Assembly: GCA_019155205.2 (NCBI GenBank)
Contig: JAHNZQ020000277.1
Span: 3,394-44,552 of the forward strand
Source: Gracilaria vermiculophylla
Taxonomy: Eukaryota > Rhodophyta > Florideophyceae > Gracilariales > Gracilariaceae
DNA: 41,159 nucleotides
Direction of reading: 5' to 3'
Shown here in pieces: positions 20,256 through 28,571 of this stretch. A program made the translations under genes and the position numbers. A model generated the notes under the pieces. It was not told where the DNA came from. It ran no database searches and saw nothing but the letters and a program-made list of their open reading frames with translations. How positions within the stretch are numbered: position 1 is the stretch's first letter; the number at the start of each line of letters is the position of its first letter.

Positions 20256-21263
20256 CGGTTCGACACGGCTTCGCAAGCTAATGGCAATGGAAGCGTAAGT
20301 TGCGAACAAGATCCTGAGTTCCTTTAACGCTTGTAACGCTATGAATAGGTACCTTGGAGTATGTTGTCTCCATCCCTAAGCCAGCCTTTTGAATAGGAGG
20401 AATTCTTTCATTCTCTGAGTGATGCATTCCAAAGGGTACAAGCACGCTCTTAGGTCGCTGACAGAAGTAGTGCCCGTATGATGTTGAAAGAAATAGATTT
20501 CAACCTAGTCCGGCGCATTGCGTCTATCTCAGACGTGAGCGGTCGAATCGCTTGACGACAGACACCAGGCAGACAGGTGAGTTTTGGGATAATCAAATAA
20601 GGCAGTTTACACGTAGATAACACGCGCTGTGACGGAGATGCGCTGCTCACGTATACATCTCGAGGAGTCCCTGAAGAACGTGATTCAACAGAAAACATAC
20701 TTCAGATATCGCTATGAGCCAGACATGTGCGTTACACGGCCGCAAACGAAGCTTCTGTCAGTCTTAATAATTGTTTCAATTGGACACAGGCCAGACTGCC
20801 ACCAGCAGGTTCTCGGATAAACGCGCTCCCCGTGCACACTGGCATCAAATCGATACCAGGATCTAAAAAAGTCTGTAGATAGTACGAAAGGACGACAACG
20901 TTGTAATTTTGATGCTCAAAATTGAAACTCGTTGAAGACAGAGTAAAGAACAACGATTATTTAAACGGTCCAAACCATTGCCAAGCTTAAAGGATAGACA
21001 TCTTTAAACACCCCCTGATCCAATACATGGTAACCGAATAAGCCGTGAAGACCACACTCCGTGGCCACCAATGCAAAATGTCTTCAAATGATTCCGAGTG
21101 TGAAAGGCTAGCATGAAAGCAATAGAATGGTGTAGAGAAATGGTGATCGAGGTTTGGGTGCGATATAAGCCTCGAAAAGGACTTCATCAGAGCCAAAAAA
21201 GAAATTAGCATTGACAATCACGTGTTGCAAACATGAGCTTTACACAATGCTACGAGACAACAG
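20256..21263. other. Intergenic, promoter side of the giant membrane protein
   Basis: About 1 kb between two minus-strand genes. No coding frame stands out. It should hold the promoter of the membrane-protein gene and the 3' end of the RPS3A transcript. I see no RNA gene or transposon in it. Confidence 0.4.
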
Positions 21264-22252
21264 TTACGCTGGAATATCTCCAGGAATTGGCTCCTGAGGA
21301 GCGGCGGGCTCCTCAGGAGCGGTTTCCACTGGAGCGCCCACATCCTCAGACGCTCCACCTGCTTCATGAAGTTCCATCAGTTTAGTAATGTCAAACTTCG
21401 GAGCTTTCAAGATCTTGACCTTTCTAATGTGAACGTCCCTGAGAGGGTAAATACCCGAGGTGGCTTTGATTATCTCCTTACCGATAACTTCAGGAATAAA
21501 CTTTCTAACAAGCTCCTTAAGATCACATTCAGATGCGTCGCGTGCCATAATTTCAACCATCTTGGCACGAATTTCGCGGATTTGACTGGTCTGAGCATAG
21601 GTTGTCTTCTTAACTTGGCCGTCACGACGCTTTGTGAAACCAATGGCGAACATCCGCAAAAAATATCCGTCGGTAGTTTTGACGTCGACATGAGCCTCAA
21701 TAATAGTTTGCCACTTACGCACAAGAGAACAAAGTTTATCTCTTGTGAGATCCATTCCGTGGAAATTCGTTAAACAAGATCGACCTTGAACCTCCTCGCA
21801 CTTCAGGCGAATCTTGCGGTAAGCCATATCTTCAGATTTTTGAAGATCAGCAAGAATGACTTCGTAAATGCGGCCTTTCAGTGCTTCTGAAGCGATCTTT
21901 GTACCTTGGGTGCGAGAAACGAGAGTTTTTCCGACTTGACGCACGTTGAAGATAGAGGGGGCTTTGACATCATACCATTCCTTACGCAGGAAGGGGTCCA
22001 TCACCTTCTTGCGAGATCCTTTACCCTTCTTTGATAAACGCTTATTCTTCCCAACAGCCTGCACCATCATAACGTGGATCGGCACCAAATGGAATAAGAG
22101 TCTTGTATGTTAGAAGCATGGAATGATATGAGCAATCGCAGAGGGACGTCTGGTTGCTTTCAACACAGCATTGCAGTTGATGAAGGGCGGGGTACATATA
22201 CACCCCACTGCCAATTCGAAGTAGTGCTATGGGGAGGTTCGGTACGTACCAT
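21264..22252 (-). CDS. RPS3A: 40S ribosomal protein eS1 (RPS3A)
   Basis: Component of the small cytosolic ribosomal subunit, near the mRNA exit. The body is canonical: [17 protein letters not shown] at the N-terminus, [46 protein letters not shown] and an acidic Ala/Pro/Glu tail. I read two exons. An ATG at 22252-22250 is followed at once by GTACGT. An intron of about 191 bases (22249-22059) has a branch-like TTCTAAC at 22115-22109 and ends CAG, and exon 2 starts at 22058 with GCTGTTGGG. This yields MAVGKNK, the usual eS1 start, and 265 residues, close to the family's usual 264. Without splicing the frame could start at 22070 with [15 protein letters not shown]-like box near 22195 would then fall inside the intron. 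Confidence 0.93.
22059..22249 (-). other. Predicted spliceosomal intron after the RPS3A ATG
   Basis: Donor GTACGT directly after an ATG, branch-like TTCTAAC about 50 bases before the acceptor, and acceptor GTGCAG before GCT. It is phase 0. Joining restores the conserved N-terminus of eS1. No transcript evidence is available here. Confidence 0.65.
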
Positions 22253-22520
22253 TGTGTTTAAACTGTTCTCTCAAAACCGTTTTGATCGATGGAAGTAGAC
22301 GCCCGCGTATCTTGGTGGAAGACGCACAAAATGGGGTTGCCACCGGGAGAGTGCTAGAGGTTAAGCGCCGGCGGCCGACCAAGACCAGGTTGCCGGCCGT
22401 CGTCCACGTGCCCAATGCCAAGAAACATTTCAAATATTTTGATAAATTTTGCATGTTTATGAAATTATAATTTAAATAACAAATTTTGGCGCCCTGACGA
22501 TCAAGCGAGTTATGTAGGAA
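22253..22520. other. Spacer between RPS3A and tRNA-Leu
   Basis: Probable promoter side of RPS3A and 5' flank of the tRNA. The right half is AT-rich (TTATAATTTAAATAAC near 22467). No frame looks coding. Confidence 0.4.
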
Positions 22521-22618
22521 GCGTCTTTGGCCGAGTGGTTAAGGCGGCAGACTCAAGGATAACGATCGTGCGTTCTGCTTCACGTTTGTGAGCATGGGTT
22601 CGAACCCCATAGGACGCA
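22521..22618 (+). tRNA. tRNA-Leu(CAA) with a 15-base intron
   Basis: Acceptor stem GCGTCTT pairs with AGGACGC and is followed by discriminator A at 22618. The D arm is GCC-GAGTGGTTAA-GGC. The anticodon stem GCAGA/TCTGC closes the loop CTCAAG+T with anticodon CAA at 22554-22556. Fifteen bases (22558-22572) after position 37 are extra and sit where nuclear tRNA introns lie. A long variable arm (TCAC/GTGA) and T arm ATGGG-TTCGAAC-CCCAT complete a class II tRNA of 83 bases after splicing. The boxes for RNA polymerase III (TGGCCGAGTGG, GGTTCGAACCC) are intact. Confidence 0.95.
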
Positions 22619-22875
22619 TTTCTGAATTCCTTCTACAGATCTCAACTCTTTTTTGTTCATCGGCATTTTCTGAATCTATCTCCTTAGTTCATTTGAATTC
22701 CGAAGAGAGTGCTGGTTCTCATCCGGTGTTAACGATTATTTTACAATGCTGGGATCAATAGAAGTGGTAACATGTAACCTCTAGAGGGAAATATCGATGG
22801 TACAGAAGTATTTGACCGAAGTCACAGAGCTTTGAGACTGAACCAAATTTTGCAATGAAGACATAGCTTCTATCC

Positions 22876-24378
22876 TTATTCCCTTGTACAACTGCGCTGT
22901 AGCTCATCAACCACTAATTGCGTGTGTCTCGAATCTGAAGGCCCCTTCTCGTCAAATCGACGAAGCGCATTACGAATCTCATCGAAAAAACGAGCGTTCT
23001 TAGGTGCGTCATCACGATTGATAAATTTTGAAAAGTGACACAGTGCTGCTTGCAAATCGGAACATCGAATGGCGGCGGCTACCAGTGTGGCCACGGTATC
23101 CATCCGTGGTTCGCACGAATTGCTCTTCATGTCCTCAACCACACGCTCCAGGAAGTCAACATCCATCATCATCCCAGCTGCAACGAAGGCAAGCCGATAA
23201 CTTACTTGATTCGGCTTAAATCCAGCTCGTTTGATGGCATCGTATAGCAACGGTACACGTTCCGCCTCGCGCGCCGCTAGACAGCAGTTGATCAAAGCAT
23301 GGTAAGTATATCGATCGCCTTTAAACGAAGTGGTGGCCTTCATTTCACTGTATATCTCGAACGCCTTTTGTAATCCACGACCTTTACAAGCGTCTATCAA
23401 GATATTGAACGTTGTCTGTTGCGGCTGAACTCCAAAGACTGTCATTTCGTCAAAGAGAGCAATTGCCTCATCAATCATGCCCATTTGTCCAAAGGCTGCT
23501 ATCACCTGTCCAAAGGCAGCCGCATGAACGCTGAGGCCGGCGCGCCACATTTTCCGAAGCGACGAGAGGGCTGCTGTAGGCCCTGTCGTAGCCACATGCG
23601 CCCGAATAAGAGCGGAAACTGTGTAGGCATCCGCCTGAATTCCGGCGGCATTCATATAGCGATGCACAGATTCAGCACCTGATGCGTTGTGCATACGGGC
23701 GAAAAGGTCGATTAAAATATTACATAACATCACAGAGGGCTTTGGCGAGGATGCGAACACCCACATCGCGAACCCTATGTCCGGTCTCGGCGAGCGTGCC
23801 ACAACAGTGAGCAGGTTGGCTCGTAAATGGTCATCCAAAGGAACATGGTTATGGCGAAGCTCATGGTACAATCGCATGGCATGTTGCGAGTTTCTGACAG
23901 TAGCACACGCCGTCAACAACAAACTATATGTGTACTTATCAGGCTTGATATCACGTTTCCTAAGTTGGTCGTGTAGCCACATACAGCGATCGAAGTTACT
24001 TTTGTTTCGAACAAGCGTTTTCAGTCGAAAGTTAACCGTGCGAAGAGTCAAAGGCTGAGGCAAAGGCTCTGGTGGGTGCGGTGTTCGGAGCGGGGGCATG
24101 ATAGTTGGTGATGATGGGGCAGGTGGAGTGGCCAAAAAGGCCGAGATAGAGGGTGGGGGCATGGTAGAGCCATGGTTGGGGTGCGAGCGAGTTGGGGAAG
24201 GTGGTGCCGGGAACGAAGCTCGCCTTTTCCGCAGGGACCGATGCGGGCGTTTCGGCACAGCGTGCGAGGTACGCAATGGGGTTGGAGGAGATGGCGAACG
24301 AGGGGAAGCAATGGAAGCCGTTGCAAACGCTGTCATTTTCATGGGACGGAGCGACGGTATGGACGGCTTGTCCGACAT
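22876..24378 (-). CDS. PPR protein, probably organelle-targeted
   Basis: 500 residues from the ATG at 24378. Residues 1-110 are rich in Pro, Ser, Ala and Arg with few acidic residues, as in plastid or mitochondrial presequences. From about 115 to 470 there are roughly nine pentatricopeptide repeats of P type, best seen as KPDKYTYSLLLTACA, QADAYTVSALIRAHV, QPQQTTFNILIDACKGRG, KGDRYTYHALINCCLAARE and KPNQVSYRLAFVAAG. PPR proteins bind single-stranded organellar RNA base by base and aid processing, stability or translation. No DYW, SMR or other C-terminal domain is present, so a pure RNA-binding role is likely. The target cannot be deduced here. Confidence 0.9.
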   Translation of the reverse strand: MSDKPSIPSLRPMKMTAFATASIASPRSPSPPTPLRTSHAVPKRPHRSLRKRRASFPAPPSPTRSHPNHGSTMPPPSISAFLATPPAPSSPTIMPPLRTPHPPEPLPQPLTLRTVNFRLKTLVRNKSNFDRCMWLHDQLRKRDIKPDKYTYSLLLTACATVRNSQHAMRLYHELRHNHVPLDDHLRANLLTVVARSPRPDIGFAMWVFASSPKPSVMLCNILIDLFARMHNASGAESVHRYMNAAGIQADAYTVSALIRAHVATTGPTAALSSLRKMWRAGLSVHAAAFGQVIAAFGQMGMIDEAIALFDEMTVFGVQPQQTTFNILIDACKGRGLQKAFEIYSEMKATTSFKGDRYTYHALINCCLAAREAERVPLLYDAIKRAGFKPNQVSYRLAFVAAGMMMDVDFLERVVEDMKSNSCEPRMDTVATLVAAAIRCSDLQAALCHFSKFINRDDAPKNARFFDEIRNALRRFDEKGPSDSRHTQLVVDELQRSCTRE

Positions 24379-26443
24379 GGATCGGAGGGAGGACTATACA
24401 CTCGCCTCTGACTTTAAACGGGAACGGAGACTGTCCATGCTGGAGCGGGTGGCGCTGGTGTGGCACGCGCACATGTGTTAGGGGACACAAGATATTTTGA
24501 GGGATTTTTGCAGGCTCATGTATGGGCGCGACAAAGCACAGACCCTTATTTCATTCCGCCGCGCCGTGCCAGTGGCCGCGCTGCACGAATCGATGCTCGC
24601 CGCAGCTCGCAGCCATGCGGGGTTTCTCCGCTGGCCATGCGCTTCCGTTGAGTGCTCTCCGCGAGCACGTTTCATCCTCAGATATGCTTCCACTTCGCTT
24701 CTAGCCCTCAGCAGCAAAGCTTAATCCCCGTGCATGTGCTGCGTTATATGGGCTCATTCTTGCTACATGCTGTTCTCCTTTGCTTAGCCTTCATGCCCAA
24801 AAAATCCTAATCGTGCAGATAGTCTGCTTCGGAAGATGGGCCCTGCACAAGATCTGCACACGTTGCCCCTGCCACTGCCGCCAACCAAATATCGCCCATC
24901 GCTTCAGCCACACAGCGCCGTAGAATGCCGTTGGACATACACTCAGGCAATTGTTGCTTGAGGATGGACACCATCCATTCAGTCCACTCCGGAACACATC
25001 TGGTCTCACCTGGCCAACTTCCAACCAATATGCCCCACGAAGCTTTTGTGCTCTCCTCCTTCCTTGATCACGAAGTTCCAAATTGTTCTCCGTTTATCAA
25101 ACACGTCCCACAATATCTGCACCGCAATATTTTTTCCTCCTAAAGCATTTCTCTCATTTCCTCTCGGAAACACATATTCGTACCTAGTGCGCGATCTAAA
25201 AGCCATTCAAAAGGCATCAAGATTGACACCTTGGTCAATGCTTAGTTTATGAGGGTTTTTTAGATGAATATGAGGATACGAGAAGCCCTATACCTCTCGT
25301 TCCGATCTCAGATGGTAGGCAACACGATTTGAATGGCACACGAGTTAAGAAAATACCCCCGAAACACCTCCGCTGCGCCTCAATTCGCCACATGGTCTTT
25401 CGGTTTTGAGCTTTACTGCGCATCACTTGTGACGCCCTCCAATACGAGCCCCCGACGAAACCCTTGTTGCGCCGCGTAGCCAGGGATCATGCTCTTGCAC
25501 TCGACAAGGAAGCAGCACCCCTGGATGCGGTGGAAAGACACGATTGGTACCTCTGCCACCATCGTCCCTCTCTCTGTGAGAGGGTTTTGACGGGCGATTC
25601 GCCTAAAATTGAGAGAGTCCTATATGTGGGCTCACTATCTCAATATCCCAGCAGAGACAGCTCGTTACATGGTGTCAGCTGCATCTTGCTTTCTTTTCCA
25701 AATCTCTTGGTAATTCTCAGGAACACCAACGGCCCTCTACACCTTCGTATAAGGCTCACTACCACGACCGGCATAATTCTCTACTACACGATCCAGTATT
25801 GGTCATCGTCTATCTCACAAACATGATGGTCATAACACCCGTATCACAAGCTCCGTAGTAAGTCCTCGTCTGTCTCATGAACACACTACCTTGTCGTATT
25901 TTGTGATGCTTCGCAATACGCGTGTACCCCATGTTCTACGCTTTCCAAAGCCTATATCATACTCCAGATACGTTTTTTTCAAAATCTTTAGTTCCCAACC
26001 TACAATCTTGAACGGTCGCAGTATTCGTTTTGCATCGTTCGGATGCGCCTTAGCAAGTTGATAAAAGGGGTTTGGCAGTGTAGGTCTGGACAAACAGAAA
26101 ACCTAAACTGCTTCAGTGTGGATGACAGTTTGAATCGGACAGACGAAGTCCTTTAGCAGGATTGTCATGAGGCGGGGTGATTGAGTTTTATCAATTTTCT
26201 GACCGGGGATCTCAAGCGCACGATAGACCGAACATCATTTCAAATGATCGACATACGGGTCGTTTACATATCACGAAATTGATTTTCGTGCGGTTTAATT
26301 CCGTTCATAGCTACCCTTCGTAGCTAGGCACAGAAGTGAAAACGTACTGAGATGGTGGGCGATTATAAACCGCTCAGAAGCATAACTTCATTCCATCGAA
26401 TGTAATTAGGTTTTAGCGTGCGTGAACTGCCGTTGCTGTGGGG
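24379..26443. other. Long spacer between divergent PPR and accC genes
   Basis: About 2.2 kb with no recognised gene apart from a weak short frame at 24807-24974. TTACATGGTGTCAGCTGC near 25664-25681 recalls the LTR end plus primer site of copia-type elements, but no element body follows. Two similar phrases, CATCGTCTATCTCACAAACA at 25804 and TCCTCGTCTGTCTCATGAAC near 25863, hint at a local degenerate duplication. An inverted repeat CACGAAA-TTGAT-TTTCGTG lies at 26272-26290. Confidence 0.4.
24807..24974 (-). CDS. Weak candidate small ORF
   Basis: 55 codons from an ATG at 24974, the frame staying open to about 25040 upstream. The residues are mixed and protein-like (MVSILKQQLPECMSNG, AEAMGDIWLAAVAGATCADL) and unlike repeat debris. 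No family is recognised. It could be a small gene, a terminal exon or chance. Confidence 0.15.
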   Translation of the reverse strand: MVSILKQQLPECMSNGILRRCVAEAMGDIWLAAVAGATCADLVQGPSSEADYLHD

Positions 26444-26459
26444 GCCACGAGCTCGTGGC
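26444..26459. promoter_or_regulatory. Perfect 16-bp palindrome upstream of accC
   Basis: GCCACGAG followed directly by CTCGTGGC, ending 113 bases before the accC ATG. A dimeric factor site is plausible; a transcription role is inferred from position only. Confidence 0.35.
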
Positions 26460-26572
26460 TTCCATGTTTGGACATGTGCACATTTGATCACCCCTAAGTT
26501 TCATCGTTGATCTTTCGCCCACCGGCGATCGCGTACATCCGCTCGCGCCTCCCTCTTACTCCGTCAGCCAAT

Positions 26573-28135
26573 ATGCCACCCGCCTTCGTCACGCCTATAC
26601 CTCTCGCTGCGAGGGCGCAACGCCCCTTCTTCACCACTCTCCCCAGTCGCCCCCCACATCATGTGCATTCACGTCGTTTATCCCACGCCACAATGGTGGC
26701 TGCGCCGTCAGCATCCACCGACCCAGAGACCACTCAATCTGTAACTCCCATCCGCAAGCTACTCATCGCCAATCGCGGCGAAATCGCCATTCGCGTCATT
26801 CGCGCCTGCGCTGAACTCGGCATCTTCTCGGTCGCAGTATATTCGCAAGCAGACCGCGACGCGTTGCATGTGTCTCTCGCCGATCAAGCCATTTGCATTG
26901 GCGAAGCGCCATCCTCCTCTTCGTATCTTTGTGTTCCGAACATTCTTGCTGCCGCCACTGTTACCGGGGCCGATGCCATCCATCCGGGGTACGGCTTTTT
27001 GTCTGAGAACGCTGAATTCGCGGACATTTGCGCTGCGCATGGCTTGCGCTTTGTTGGCCCCACTGCGGAGGCAATCTCCAAAATGGGTGACAAGGCTACT
27101 GCTAAGTCGACCATGCTTGATGCCGGAGTACCATGTGTGCCGGGCAGCCGCGGGGTGCTCGAATCGGTGGAAGAGGCGATTAAAGTAGGACGCGAACTAG
27201 GCTTTCCACTGATGTTGAAAGCGACTGCCGGTGGCGGTGGGCGAGGTATCAAGATCGTGAACGCTGAGGAAGAGCTAGAGTCCGCGTTCAAGACGTGCTC
27301 AGCTGAAGCGGAAGCAGCATTTTCAGATGGCGGGTTGTACATGGAACGCTACGTGCAGGCACCGAGGCATGTGGAGATTCAAGTGTTGGCAGACAATTAC
27401 GGTAACTGCATACACCTCGGTGAGCGTGATTGTTCAGTACAACGGAGGAACCAGAAGCTGATTGAAGAGGCTCCATCGCCGGCGCTTAACGAACAGTTGC
27501 GAGAGCAAATGGGTACTGCGGCGGTGAACGCAGCCAAGGCAATTGGGTATCGTGGAGCTGGAACGGTGGAGTTCTTGTTGGATCGCAACGGAAAGTTTTA
27601 CTTCATGGAGATGAACACGCGTATTCAGGTTGAACACCCGGTAACTGAAGCAATCACGGGAGTGGATCTGATCCAGCAGCAGATACGGGTGGCCGAAGGT
27701 CAGAAACTTTCGTATGAACAAAAGGACATTGAGCTACGTGGACACGCAATCGAAGCGCGCATCAACGCTGAGGACCCCGTGCACAACTTCCGGCCGATGC
27801 CCGGAAAGGTGAGCGGGTTTCTGCCGGCGGGTGGAATCGGGGTGAGGTGGGATGGACAGGTGTTCACGGGATGGCGCATTCCACCGAACTACGACAGCCT
27901 GCTGGGCAAGCTGATAGTGTGGGCGCCGACTCGCCGTGAGGCGATTCAGAGGCTGAAGCGGGCGCTGAGCGAGACGGCGGTGCAGGGGGTGCCGACGACG
28001 ATTGAATTTCACCTGCAGGTGGTGCAGAACGAAACGTTCATTAAGGGAGAGCACATCTACACAGATTTCATCGAGAGTGAAGGCCTGCTGCAGAAATTGC
28101 GGGAGCAAAAAGAGGAGGGGGGGGGCGCGGCGTAA
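26573..28135 (+). CDS. accC: Biotin carboxylase subunit of plastid acetyl-CoA carboxylase
   Basis: 520 residues from the first in-frame ATG at 26573. It catalyses ATP-dependent carboxylation of biotin on the carrier protein, the first half-reaction of malonyl-CoA formation for fatty-acid synthesis. Residues 1-58 are basic, hydroxylated and proline-rich with RPFFTT, as in a plastid transit peptide. The mature part starts at IRKLLIANRGEIAIRVIRA and has the ATP-grasp glycine loop KATAGGGGRGIKIV (about 216-229), EAPSPAL, and MEMNTRIQVEHPVTE (about 345-359) with the catalytic Glu and Arg. It ends near residue 520, as expected for the bacterial-type single-domain subunit, without a biotinyl or carboxyltransferase domain. 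Such a nuclear subunit fits algae whose other subunits are plastid-encoded, as in red algae. Confidence 0.96.
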   Translation: MPPAFVTPIPLAARAQRPFFTTLPSRPPHHVHSRRLSHATMVAAPSASTDPETTQSVTPIRKLLIANRGEIAIRVIRACAELGIFSVAVYSQADRDALHVSLADQAICIGEAPSSSSYLCVPNILAAATVTGADAIHPGYGFLSENAEFADICAAHGLRFVGPTAEAISKMGDKATAKSTMLDAGVPCVPGSRGVLESVEEAIKVGRELGFPLMLKATAGGGGRGIKIVNAEEELESAFKTCSAEAEAAFSDGGLYMERYVQAPRHVEIQVLADNYGNCIHLGERDCSVQRRNQKLIEEAPSPALNEQLREQMGTAAVNAAKAIGYRGAGTVEFLLDRNGKFYFMEMNTRIQVEHPVTEAITGVDLIQQQIRVAEGQKLSYEQKDIELRGHAIEARINAEDPVHNFRPMPGKVSGFLPAGGIGVRWDGQVFTGWRIPPNYDSLLGKLIVWAPTRREAIQRLKRALSETAVQGVPTTIEFHLQVVQNETFIKGEHIYTDFIESEGLLQKLREQKEEGGGAA

Positions 28136-28571
28136 CATTGCCAGCACGGGGGGTGGCAAGCGTTGCGGTTGGGCGGGACTGCGTGATATTTACAGTTGGC
28201 ACCATGAGCACTGTTGGGTCTGACAGTAGCGCGGTGCGCGCAGCGTGCCACGACGAGAGGGGTACGGCGGCTTCGGTGTCGGGCGTGACGGCGCGTGCAT
28301 GATGCGAGCGCCACGCTCACGCTCGAGCAGCGGCGCCGCTTGGCGCACGTGTGGCACACACCGCGCGCCGCGGAAACCGCCGTGCGCAAATGAAGAAAAA
28401 CGCGCCCCATCGGCACGTGCGGTCGCGTGCCGCGCCCTTTTACACGCTCGCTTGCCGCCGCCGCCGCCGCCGCCTCGCCATATAGATGCGGCTGTCGCCG
28501 CTCGCACTCCCTACCATACCTCATATCTCGAGCTCTTTCGGCTTCGTTGTCCGATTTTTGTTGCCCCTCAT
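28136..28571 (+). promoter_or_regulatory. Short spacer with CCG repeat and TATA-like box
   Basis: GC-rich interval between accC and the MATH gene. It includes about seven GCC triplets at 28454-28475, followed by CCATATAGATG at about 28478-28488, a possible TATA element 85-95 bases before the ATG at 28572. The downstream frame is open through this spacer, which is probably chance in GC-rich DNA. Confidence 0.4.

Noticed and set aside
25660..25700. Copia-like LTR end and primer site
   Set aside because: Only a short resemblance to the tRNA-Met complement; no gag, pol or second LTR nearby.
26884..27342. 152-codon frame opposite to accC
   Set aside because: Antisense shadow of the conserved biotin carboxylase frame.
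28299..28571. 91-codon N-terminal extension of the MATH protein
   Set aside because: Low-complexity, covers a CCG microsatellite and a TATA-like box; the ATG at 28572 is better placed.
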